A stretch of 64,000 nt of DNA, taken from NCBI RefSeq assembly GCF_020283565.1, contig NC_060064.1, positions 16,016,337 to 16,080,336 on the forward strand, given 5' to 3'. This document shows positions 11,081 through 20,812 of the stretch, in pieces (the first letter of the stretch is position 1; each line of letters begins with the position of its first letter). The DNA comes from Trifolium pratense (Eukaryota > Streptophyta > Magnoliopsida > Fabales > Fabaceae). The position numbers and the translations under genes are program-made. The notes beneath the pieces were generated by a model. It worked only from the letters and a program-made list of their open reading frames with translations, was not told where the DNA came from and did no database searches.

Positions 11081-12139
11081 ATAAAAAAAGAAAGACCAAA
11101 AAAGGCATGAAAGAAGAATACCTTTCAAAAAAGCCACGATTAAAATGGTGGCAAAGTTTAATGTGTTCTCTTGTTATCCTAGTACTGTTTTACCAAATAT
11201 AGTGATAAAAATACTTTTTTTTTTTAACAAAAAAATACATTCATTTTAAAAGCTTTATATTCAATTTCTTAAAAGTTATAGTATTATCTTTTTTACATAA
11301 ATTAGTGTTATTTTTTGTACATAAGCCGGTGAACTTTTATTAGGTGTTGTTTTTAGCTTTATTCATTGGTGTTTCGCCTGTATACGACACTTTTGTTTGT
11401 AGTTCATTTTTGTTCGGTCTCTGCTCGTCTGCTGCAGAAACCGATTATTATTAATAATATTTTTGTTGTTAAAAAAGAAAAATATAAAATTTGTATTTCT
11501 AAATTCCTTAACATATATCCTTGTGTCACCAAAACACCCTTTCGTTTAATTAAGATACTTTGTCTTTCATAGGCATGGCTGTCTGTCCAATTAATTCTGT
11601 GGCCCTTCAAGTTGTTCAACTATGCGAAGATGTGACTTGTGGACCAAATTAACATTTTCCAATTTAAACATGAATATTGGCAGTGATTATCCATTCAAAA
11701 CATTTTCCAGTCAACGAAAACAAAATACCGTCCAATCTTTCTAATAAAACAATAGAAAATTATTTTTCATGACACTGAAATAACACTAATTATCTTTGCT
11801 ATACTTGTATTTTTATAGCTCCTATTCTGTAGTTTTTAAAATTACATTTTATCTTTATTGTTAAAATACATAGAAGTTATGTGGAAATTGCAATAGTTGA
11901 TTATAATTTTTTATTTAACATCTTAAATATTATATAAATAAATTTGTAAGTTTTAACTAAAAAAAATAACTGCCACATTATCTTTATGGTCAGTTACTAT
12001 ATTTGAGGGAAAGAATAAAGACCGCAATTTAAATTTAATGGATAATTACCACAATATGCACTTAATAATAACTATTTCTTATTTAAATTAATAAATAAAA
12101 GAAGATAAATCCAACATTCAAGGCATATTTCAAAAGCAA
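11081..12139. other. Intergenic, nothing recognised
   Basis: AT-rich. Short open frames on both strands overlap at 11366-11619 and have no domain features. Confidence 0.6.
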
Positions 12140-12530
12140 CCAAACACCAACACCCCAACAATGGCATGATTGAACTTGAGTTTTTATTCTTATGGTGTGT
12201 AAAATATCCAAGTAGGTTCTTGTGTGTAAAATGCCCAATCACATGCATATATTTTACTCACATTAAGTTACTTGGATATGAATATTTTACGTACTCTTAA
12301 TTGAACACATTATTCACAAGTCACAACTATATTGTTGTGAATTGTCAATAGGATTAATTACACAGTTTTGTTTGTTTGTGTTCTGATTGAGATTGTTGGG
12401 ACATCATATTGTCCATCACTGCTTTAATTCTCAAGCAATCACGATCATCATGAATTCCTTCAAGCACCCTCAATTATGATCCGCGAAATATTTAAATAAA
12501 AAATTATAACAAACTATTTTGCGGTATGTG
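12140..12530. repeat. Paralogous copy with empty insertion site
   Basis: This segment matches 6360-6435 joined to 8294-8640. At the point where the other copy carries the 1.86 kb LTR element plus duplicated TGTAA, this copy has a single TGTAA (12197-12201, in 'ggtgtgtaaaatatcc'). It therefore shows the pre-insertion state. It also lacks a short stretch (about 10-15 bp) near 12294. Confidence 0.85.
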
Positions 12531-12825
12531 AAGATATATTTTGTTCCATTCAGCATGCAGGGTGTGAAACTTAATATTTTTTATGATGTGCTTTTGCTAA
12601 CTATTTAATTGTTCCGGAGAGATATAAGGCTAACTATTTAATTGTTATATTTTAAAATGAGTGTCATTAGCACAAACAAAATTTGTTTTAAAATAAATCT
12701 CATTTATACTTTTCAATGTAAAATAATATATTATTTTACTTTCAAATGTACAGTACCTTCAAATTAATTGAGTGCACACTATTTCTAAAATAAACAGCCG
12801 CCGTTCTCTCAACTAGCTACCACTC

Positions 12826-13152
12826 TGATATGGTTTTTTGTGTTTTTGTATTGCGGAATTTGGTGAGATATAAATTTAGGGAGAAAACTCTCCTCAAATA
12901 TAGAGTTATATGAAGAATACTAAAGTTCTTATTTTATTCATTATGCTTATGGCTCTATATATAGAGCTACATAAAAACAAATCATATATTTTTAAAACAA
13001 AACTAATCCTATAATAAATTCTAAACAAATCTTAAATATTCTAAATAGAAATATAAATCATAAAACCTAATATTATCATATTTTAAATATAAATCTAAAT
13101 AATATTTAAATCTAAGATCTTCAGAAGATATTTAGGCATATTATTCTCAACA
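12826..13152 (-). repeat. 3' LTR of gag-only copia element
   Basis: The stop codon of the gag-protease ORF lies inside this LTR (13095-13097). Confidence 0.93.
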
Positions 13153-14663
13153 CTCCTCCTTGACTGAATATCTTTTGTGCGTATCCAATCTGAGCTTCTT
13201 GAAAAATTATTTTTCTTGTTTTGATTCTTCTTCTTATCGCAAGCTTTAGCATCTTTGTGTCTTGTGGACTTCATGGTAGAAACATTGCATTTGTTATGAC
13301 TTTTAGGTGATTTTTCACAAGCATATTTATTCTCCTCCTTAACTTGAAATTTCTTCAAAATACCTGAATCTTCGCGATCTTCTTTGAATTTAAGTTCTTT
13401 TTTCTCTTCAATAATATGATCATTCTTCATTAAATCTAAAACAAATCTTTTGCCTTTAATCTGAGATGTGATCACTTCCTTATTGTTTTGATCCTTAATC
13501 ACACAACTTTTATGTTCAAATATCACTTTATAATTTTTCTCCAACAACTGAGCAACACTTAAAAGATTCTGATTAATTTCAGGAACATATAAAACATTGG
13601 AAATTTGTTTCATACCTGCATGAGTTTTAATTGAAATTGTTCCAATGCCTTCTACTGCAATTTGTTCTCCATTCCCAATTCTGACTTTGGAAATAGAAGT
13701 TTTATTGAGCTCTTTGAAAAGATCTCGATCATAAGTCATATGGTTTGTGCAACCACTGTCAATGAGCCATTCTTTTGACGGTTTGTTGGTTGTAAAACCT
13801 GAGATTGCAAGTAGTAGTTCCTGGTCTTCTTCATATTGTTCATGAGCAATGTTAACATCTCCTTGTTGTTGTTGTGATGTGCATACCTTCATCATATGAC
13901 CTAATTTACCACATTTTTCACATTTTGCATCAGGCCTCCACCAACAATTCTTTGGTGAGTGATTATCCTTTTTGCAATGAGGACATGATTTGTGTTGGTA
14001 TTTCTTTCCAAAACCTTTTGCTAGACATATACCATCTATAGTTCTTTCTTCCCTCATAAGTCTTCTTTGTTCTTGTGCATGCAATGCATGTAACACTTCT
14101 GGCAGAGTGATTTTACTCAAATCTTTTGTGTTCTCCAAGGCGGCTATAGAGGCTTCATATCTTTCAGGTACCGTTACAAGGAGTTTTTCCACAATTCTGG
14201 AATCAGAAAATTGAGTGCCTAGTAATCGTACCTTATTAGCAATACCTAATAATTTATCAGCGTATGTCTTGATTGTTTCATCCTCCTTCATTCTTTGCAA
14301 CTCGAACTCTCTCAATAAATTCATAACTTGCATGCTTCGAATCCTTTCATCTCCTTTATATTCTTCTTTTAGGTAATCCCAAATTTCTTTTGGTGTTTTG
14401 AGAGTCATGATTTTAATAAAGACGGTTTGTGAGACACTTGCAAACAAACAAGTCTTTGCCTTTGCCCTCTTGGTTTTTCTTTCTTTATGAGTTTTCATCT
14501 GTTCTGCTGTGGGATCTTTTGGTAACGAAGAAACATCGTAATCATCCTCCACAGTTTCCGATAGATCTAGAGCATCTAAGAATGCCTCCATTCTCACCGC
14601 CCAAAGATCATAGTCTTCTCCATCAAAGATCAGAGGAGCAACCTTTGAAAAATCCATTTTCAC
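13095..14663 (-). CDS. Copia Gag-protease polyprotein, 522 aa, truncated before integrase
   Basis: Residues ~1-60 form the copia Gag start (LIFDGEDYDLWAVRMEAFL) and ~60-220 the Retrotran_gag_2/UBN2-type capsid region (IWDYLKEEYKGDERIRSMQV, LLREFELQRMKEDETI). Two CCHC-like knuckles follow: CPHCKKDNHSPKNC and CEKCGKLGHMMKVC. The aspartic protease motif is DSGCTNHM (~300), then the pre-integrase region (ILYVPEINQNLLSVAQLLEKN-like). The frame then becomes lysine-rich (KDAKACDKKKNQNKKNN) and runs through the polypurine tract into the LTR. The ORF has no stop over 522 codons, which fits recent selection or recent transposition. Its role would be to form the virus-like particle that packages element RNA; whether the protease acts is unknown. 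Known relatives are gag-only non-autonomous LTR elements of plants. Confidence 0.95.
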   Translation of the reverse strand: MKMDFSKVAPLIFDGEDYDLWAVRMEAFLDALDLSETVEDDYDVSSLPKDPTAEQMKTHKERKTKRAKAKTCLFASVSQTVFIKIMTLKTPKEIWDYLKEEYKGDERIRSMQVMNLLREFELQRMKEDETIKTYADKLLGIANKVRLLGTQFSDSRIVEKLLVTVPERYEASIAALENTKDLSKITLPEVLHALHAQEQRRLMREERTIDGICLAKGFGKKYQHKSCPHCKKDNHSPKNCWWRPDAKCEKCGKLGHMMKVCTSQQQQGDVNIAHEQYEEDQELLLAISGFTTNKPSKEWLIDSGCTNHMTYDRDLFKELNKTSISKVRIGNGEQIAVEGIGTISIKTHAGMKQISNVLYVPEINQNLLSVAQLLEKNYKVIFEHKSCVIKDQNNKEVITSQIKGKRFVLDLMKNDHIIEEKKELKFKEDREDSGILKKFQVKEENKYACEKSPKSHNKCNVSTMKSTRHKDAKACDKKKNQNKKNNFSRSSDWIRTKDIQSRRSVENNMPKYLLKILDLNII

Positions 14664-14694
14664 AGGTCCTTATGAACGTTGGCTCGGATGCCAC

Positions 14695-15021
14695 TGATAT
14701 GGTTTTTTGTGTTTTTGTATTGCGGAATTTGGTGAGATATAAATTTAGGGAGAAAACTCTCCTCAAATATAGAGTTATATGAAGAATACTAAAGTTCTTA
14801 TTTTATTCATTATGCTTATGGCTCTATATATAGAGCTACATAAAAACAAATCATATATTTTTAAAACAAAACTAATCCTATAATAAATTCTAAACAAATC
14901 TTAAATATTCTAAATAGAAATATAAATCATAAAACCTAATATTATCATATTTTAAATATAAATCTAAATAATATTTAAATCTAAGATCTTCAGAAGATAT
15001 TTAGGCATATTATTCTCAACA
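14695..15021 (-). repeat. 5' LTR of gag-only copia element
   Basis: Contains a symmetrical CTCTATATATAGAG at 14821-14834 that can serve as the TATA box for minus-strand transcription of the gag ORF. Confidence 0.93.
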
Positions 15022-16430
15022 CACTCCACCGGTTGTTTTCAATATCCCTTCATCCAAACTCTAAAGTGACGATTGTTTTCGGATTTGTTGAAATCTGCAG
15101 GTTTTAAGGGTTTGAGTTTTGTGTTGGTGTTACTTTTAATTCATATTAGACTTGTGATTGATTACGAACTGCTTAGCTTTCCTCATCATTCTTTTTATTT
15201 GATGTTGGAGGCTCTGGCTTGAAAGAGTCGTTTTGCTTGATGCCGCTGTAGGGAGTTGTTTGTTCTTGGACTTGTTCTGTGTTGATGGTCAGTTCATATG
15301 GTTAAGCTTGGATCAGCTTTGAGTCAAAAACTCATCAAAACCAAGGATAAAATTATTTCACAAAAAGATATCCAAAAATATTCATTTTTTTTGTTTGCAA
15401 TATTCAGTTTTTTTTTAATCAATTTTTCGGTTTTAATATAGATTTAAACATTACTGGTCCATCAAGTTTTAAACATTACTGGCCCCCACCTTAACCTAGT
15501 TTTTTTTCTTCTTGATCTATCAAGGAGGGGTGGTTTTAGGGTCAATTTTTGACCCAAAATCACCCCTCATAATTGTTTTTCCTTTTCTTCTTTATTTAAA
15601 TAAGTGATCTTCACATTGATCAAGTTTTTCTTTTGTGTTTTCTTTTTTGTGATTTTGCCGTCTGAGTGTGGCGTTATGTTGTTCGTCGTCTTGTGCGACG
15701 TTTTTGTTGTCCTGTATTGTGCGGTGTTCATTTGATTTCTATTGAAAAGATCGACTTCAGTCAATTACAGATTCAACCAATGATTTGAGCTTCAACGCTG
15801 CAGATCCGGAGGCATGGATACTTCGGTAACTTTAACTTTATCATATTATTTGTTGTAGGCATTTTGCCGTTGTATACTATTAACTCGGATGCTGTGAGTT
15901 TTGTTCGCAGATTCATCCTTTACGTTTTTAGCGATGTTGATTATGTGGTTATTTTTTATATAATCTATCAATTTGAATGAATGAATATCATTTTGTTATT
16001 GTAAAAAAAAAACATTACTGTCCATACACCGGTCTTTAATTTTGCAACTTAGTTTCTGTACTCATGTGTCCAAAGGTTGTGCTTGTGATTGTTGTTCATT
16101 TGTTGGTATATAAATAAACTAGGGACTAGTTGTACCAGCGTTGATTTAAAAGTATTTATTATCCGTTTGGTTTGATTTAATTTACATTTTTTGTATTGTC
16201 TTATATTACTGGGTCATGAGTTATGTCCTACACTTTTTGTACTCTGTTGAGAGTTCATCATCAATGCAAGAAGAAATTAAACATATATCTAAATAAAAAC
16301 CAATGTAATAATTTGCTACTCAATATTTATCTTTCACGAGTTGATATTTTAATACCAATTTTACTTTCATTTTTCTTTATTACATTTATTTTTTAATTTT
16401 AAAGTATTGAGTACCCTTATGCGTGGAATG
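15022..16430. other. Intergenic; hairpin and possible LINE 3' end
   Basis: 15525-15573 is a strong hairpin (AGGGGTGGTTTTAGGGTC / GACCCAAAATCACCCCT). From about 15780 the sequence has a mature-transcript look (ATGGATACTTCGGTAAC ... TATCAATTTGAATGAATGAA) and ends in a poly-A run at 16002-16010, as in the 3' end of a LINE or processed transcript. A related stretch (TCTATCAATTTGAATGAA then A-run) occurs at 29637-29690. No long ORF. Confidence 0.4.
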
Positions 16431-16433
16431 TTC

Positions 16434-16565
16434 TGCGTGCTTAACTCAGTTGGTAGGACATCACATTATATATATGCAGGATGTCGGAATTCGAACGCCG
16501 GTCATCCCACTTATCCATCTTAAGCGTGAAATTTCTAACAACTAGACTACTTGACTAAAAAAATA
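16434..16565 (+). mobile_element. tRNA-derived SINE
   Basis: A-box-like TAACTCAGTTGGTAGGAC (16441-16458) and B-box-like GAATTCGAACGCCGG (16488-16502) lie in Pol III promoter order on the plus strand, followed by a non-tRNA body and an A-rich end (16556-16570). Typical of plant tRNA-derived SINEs; not a functional tRNA because no cloverleaf closes. Confidence 0.65.
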
Positions 16566-16619
16566 AAAATAATGGAGGAATCAGATCTTCGATGCAAGAC
16601 GGCTGCTCTCATATCTATG

Positions 16620-16723
16620 AGGTTGATGTAGGAGGATTTCTTTAGTATTTCATTATTTTAGCTAGTTTTAATTATATTATATTTTAGCTAGATTTGTCAT
16701 TTTTATTTAGCTAGATTTGTTAT
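16620..16723 (+). mobile_element. Older LTR-like sequence, left part, interrupted
   Basis: AT-rich TTTAGCTAGATTTGTTAT repeats resume after the 9 kb element at 25712 and run on through 'aagctaaactattgtagcc', a CAATAAAAA signal and 'ttctctcaagtttggtgg', a composition typical of an LTR R/U5 region. The 9 kb retrotransposon seems nested in it. Borders are uncertain. Confidence 0.4.
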
Positions 16724-17205
16724 TGGACTGGGCAATGGGCTTAAAGGCAAAATCAAACTAGCCCAATTAATATGAGAAAGGAAACAGGCCCAAAACAATT
16801 AAATTCTAAACGTCCATTTGGCGATATAAGGCCTGGGCGAGGTAGGCAATGACGGATAACGCCCATAAGATAGATTTACACACGACAACAAAATATCTTC
16901 ATCCTTCTCTGCCTTAGCGATTAACTTGGGAATGAAGAAACCAACTCCTTGAAACTGCCATGGCTTGGAGACCAAGGTTTTATTCCTACTTTCACGCTGC
17001 ATCACCGGAAAAGGCGCTGCGGACCGAATTTCTAGGAACCCTAACTTGGAGAAGAAGACTAGAGGCTCTATAAATAGCTCCATACTTTCATTTGTAAAGA
17101 GATCGAATTCTGACTTATAAAACTCCCAGGGTTGTTGGGATTGAACTGAGTGTAATCACACCATTTAATCAATAATACAAACCCCCTTTGTTTTTTACCA
17201 GAACA
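16724..17205 (+). repeat. 5' LTR of the 9 kb element
   Basis: 482 bp, TG...CA. A TATA box TATAAATA lies at 17069-17076, so transcription should start about 17100. AATCAATAATACAAA near 17167 may serve in polyadenylation. Confidence 0.95.
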
Positions 17206-17225
17206 TTTTGGCGCCCACCGTGGGG
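17206..17225 (+). promoter_or_regulatory. Primer-binding site candidate
   Basis: TTTTGGCGCCCACCGTGGGG immediately follows the LTR end. Plant Ty3/gypsy elements often have TGGCGCC-type primer sites; I cannot name the tRNA with certainty without a search. Confidence 0.7.
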
Positions 17226-19190
17226 CTGCGGTAAAATCATTTGATCCCAGCCTATCACATCGAACTAGACAAAAATCAAACATCTCCACAAGCACACGGT
17301 GATACTGCTTTGCCGTCATACCAATTTTTCCATTTGAATTCTGATGATGTCACCGTCGTTGTCAATCAATTTGGGAAGTCATGGTTGATTCACGAAATCC
17401 TTGTTCTCATGATACTCTCTGGAAGCCATTATAGAAATAAAGAAAAACATCCACTGCGTGTTTTGTTGCTTCAAATTAAGTTATCATCTGGGAGTGTGTT
17501 GTTTTCTCCCCCAGCATAGTATGGTCGCCGCTGGCCAAGCTTCATGTGGCAACAACGAAGCCGCCGCCGCAGTCGGTTGTGGAGAAAATGGCATCGCCGC
17601 AGTCAGACTTGTGAAGGAACCGTCGAGCCGCCGTCGGATTTGTGAAGGAATCGCCGTGTCATAGTTTGATTCGTATAGAAAACACCACATTGTCGCCAGG
17701 TTTATGAGGAAATCACTCCTGCGAGCACATGGGGTTCTCAACTTAGAAGTCAATTTGAAAGGACCAACAAGCGACATGGAGAATACGAATGAAACGCTTG
17801 GAATAAGAAAAGGTCAAATACAACTTAGAAGATCGGATCCGTCACGTTTGAATTGAAATGATGTCGCCATAGTTGTTGTGAATCCAACTCGCCGAACTGG
17901 CGCCACAGCAACTTACCGTCCAACATCGTCATCTCGCCGTAGAATCGTTTTTGTTGCTAGGCGACTCCCGATCCAGGTGTTAATGTTCTTTTCCTCTAAC
18001 TTACCATTTAATCATATAGTTCTCGCTCTCTCTATTGTGATAATATATTATTTGTGTATATATATGTTATCAGTTTTATTAACATAGTTAATTTATAGTT
18101 CATGAATCACATTCTATCGCCATCTATAATAATAATAATAATAATAATAATCTCATCAATGAGTAAAAGAAAAGAACATCGGTACTTATGTATTTCAAGG
18201 TTAATAATCACTAGAATGAGGTTTGTTTTTTCTTTTGGTGTGCCACTTTACAAGATCTAAATTCAAGAATCGCTGTTCTGTTTGGTTCAAAACTGTTTGT
18301 GCTTATTTGATATGTGATATCTTTAATCCTGCTATAAATTATTCTAGCACACGATAAAATATTTTGTGTGATTGTATGAACTAACTTTCTTAAGACCTCA
18401 TGTAAACATTTCCAACATGAAAGAACTTTTGCACGAAAGAACTTCAACTCTGATAAGTAAGTCAACACTTTAAATTAAATGACCAAGACAAATATAACCA
18501 ACAGAGAAAGTATAAAAATTTTCATATGTTTCTAACATTTTTTCGGTTAAGAACTAAATCAGTATTCTTCTTACAAAGTATTTTGCTTTATACTTATAAC
18601 TAACATGAATATGCTTTCTCTACATATCACATTTTTATTTGTTTCGTTTATCGATTAATTAAAATTAGTCATACATGCAAAACTAATGGAGTATATGAGA
18701 CTTATTAGCCGACCTGTTTTTAGTGCAGATACTTGAACCACTTGCTATAATGTCACCTTCTTTGAAATTTATTCTTTTGAAATCTTGATTAGGAAATTTA
18801 GTTTGTTCATCTATGATTTCTATTTTGATTCATTGATGTTAATCATAGTGCAGGACAACGAACAAATGTGGAAAATTAACATGAAAATTCAATAATTATC
18901 ACTCGGCGAGATAGAAGCCGCCAACTAATATTTCAGGTTGAAGCATATTCCGCGATGACTACCGCAATAGAACTCAGTCTCGCCACGCCAAAACATAATT
19001 GTTTTTCTTGCTAGGCGAGGAGCGCCGCGACAAACCGCCCATGGCGGTATCATTTTCGTTTGTTTTATTTTTCATATATTATTATTGTTGAACCTCTAAT
19101 GTATCAAAGCTTATTTGCAGTAATCATGATTAAGCTGCGGGCTCTGAACAAAAAATTATTCAAGATCAACTCATATGAAAGCTCTGAAGA
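17226..19190. other. Non-coding leader of the 9 kb element
   Basis: About 2 kb with no gag-like frame. Around 17520-17970 it is rich in GCCGCCGCC/TCGCCG triplets, and short open frames overlap there on both strands. A run of eight or nine AAT triplets lies at 18126-18151. The part 18890-19050 again has 'ggcgagatagaagccgcc' motifs like those near 20640 and 23345. It may serve as a packaging leader; this is a guess. Confidence 0.6.
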
Positions 19191-19191
19191 A

Positions 19192-20455
19192 AAACAAGGT
19201 TGAAAGGCCTTGGCGTTACCTGTAAACCTTACGAGTTGGGTACGTCAGAAAAAGAAAAATTAAACAAGGTTGCAAGGCCTTGGCGTTACCTGTAAGTCTT
19301 ACGAGTGGGGTACGTCAGAAAAAGAAAAGAAAACAAGGTTGAAAGGCCTTGGCGTTACCTGTAAGTCTTACGAGTTGGGTACGTCAGAAAAAGAAAAATT
19401 AAACAAGGTTGCAAGGCCTTGGCGTTACCTGTAAGTCTTACGAGTTGGGTACGTCAGAAAAAGAAAAATTAAACAAGGTTGCAAGGCCTTGGCGTTACCT
19501 GTAAGTCTTACGAGTTGGGTACGTCAGAAAAAGAAAAATTAAACAAGGTTGCAAGGCCTTGGCGTTACCTGTAAGTCTTACGAGTTGGGTACGTCAGAAA
19601 AAGAAAAATTAAACAAGGTTGCAAGGCCTTGGCGTTACCTGTAAGTCTTACGAGTTGGGTACGTCAGAAAAAGAAAAATTAAACAAGGTTGCAAGGCCTT
19701 GGCGTTACCTGTAAGTCTTACGAGTTGGGTACGTCAGAAAAAGAAAAATCAAACAAGGTTGCAAGGCCTTGGCGTTACCTGTAAGTCTTACGAGTTGGGT
19801 ACGTCAGAAAAAGAAAAATCGAACAAGGTTGCAAGGCCTTGGCGTTACCTGTAAGTCTTACGAGTTGGGTACGTCAGAAAAAGAAAAATCAAACAAGGTT
19901 GCAAGGCCTTGGCGTTACCTGTAAGTCTTACGAGTTGGGTACGTCAGAAAAAGAAAAATCAAACAAGGTTGCAAGGCCTTGGCGTTACCTGTAAGTCTTA
20001 CGAGTTGGGTACGTCAGAAAAAGAAAAATCAAACAAGGTTGCAAGGCCTTGGCGTTACCTGTAAGTCTTACGAGTTGGGTACGTCAGAAAAAGAAAAATC
20101 AAACAAGGTTGCAAGGCCTTGGCGTTACCTGTAAGTCTTACGAGTTGGGTACGTCAGAAAAAGAAAAATCAAACAAGGTTGCAAGGCCTTGGCGTTACCT
20201 GTAAGTCTTACGAGTTGGGTACGTCAGAAAAAGAAAAATCAAACAAGGTTGCAAGGCCTTGGCGTTACCTGTAAGTCTTACGAGTTGGGTACGTCAGAAA
20301 AAGAAAAATCAAACAAGGTTGCAAGGCCTTGGCGTTACCTGTAAGTCTTACGAGTTGGGTACGTCAGAAAAAGAAAAATCAAACAAGGTTGCAAGGCCTT
20401 GGCGTTACCTGTAAGTCTTACGAGTTGGGTGCGTCAGAAAAAGAAACAGCAGAGA
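19192..20455 (+). repeat. 70-bp tandem array, 18 copies
   Basis: Eighteen units start AACAAGGTTGCAAGGCCTT at a spacing of 70 bp (first at ~19192, last at ~20382). Units differ by only one or a few bases: the first and third read GAAAGG for GCAAGG, the last GTGCGTC for GTACGTC, and a block of late copies ends AAATC while early ones end AAATT, showing amplification in blocks. Each unit carries the palindromes AAGGCCTT and GTAAGTCTTAC, the latter including a splice-donor-like GTAAGT. There are no unique spacers between units. Confidence 0.97.
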
Positions 20456-20812
20456 AAGGCGAGATTATCAACACCGCCAGAAGAAGCTTTTACACAACCA
20501 AAGCAGGCGATTCATTATAACGCCAAAAGATAACAGGTATAAAGTTATTTGTATCAATTTACAATTATTATAGAAAGTCGAAGATGTCGCAGGTGCAAGG
20601 ACAAAAATTCCTAGACGAGAACGACAGAAGGCGTTACCTCACAACGTAATACAAAATTCATCCGCAAAATTATGAAGAAAGAAGATCATTGCAAATAAAG
20701 AAAATTAATAGAAACCCGTTAAAGGGTAAATTGTTCAAGCCACGAAGGGGCATACAAATAGTTACAAAAGCCACATAAGGGCAGAATTAAATTCATTACA
20801 AACAAGGTCAAA
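20456..20812. other. Spacer between tandem array and antisense gene 1
   Basis: No coding region seen. It would hold the 3' untranslated part and polyadenylation site of the antisense gene that ends at 20813. Confidence 0.5.

Larger units (their letters stand above)
12826..15021 (-). mobile_element. Gag-protease-only copia element (TR-GAG type), complete and young
   Basis: The element is 2196 bp with two 327-bp LTRs (12826-13152 and 14695-15021) that read the same along their whole length. It is flanked by the target duplication CACTC (12821-12825, 15022-15026). On the minus strand the LTR is TGTTGAG...CATATCA, followed by a tRNA-iMet-like primer site (TGGCATCCGAGCC, two changes from the usual TGGTATCAGAGCC) and, before the 3' LTR, the polypurine tract AAGGAGGAG. 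Integrase, reverse transcriptase and RNase H are absent, so mobilisation would need enzymes from a full copia element. Confidence 0.95.

Noticed and set aside
13990..14782. Plus-strand frames within the copia element
   Set aside because: Shadows of the Gag-protease frame and, after 14663, of the primer site and LTR.
16799..17083. Identical 94-residue minus-strand frames in both LTRs (also 25300-25584)
   Set aside because: The identity follows from the LTRs being identical; the frames lie across U3 and have no domain or start context.
19192..20455. CRISPR-like regular repeat spacing
   Set aside because: The repeats are head-to-tail 70-bp units with no unique spacers, in a plant retrotransposon.
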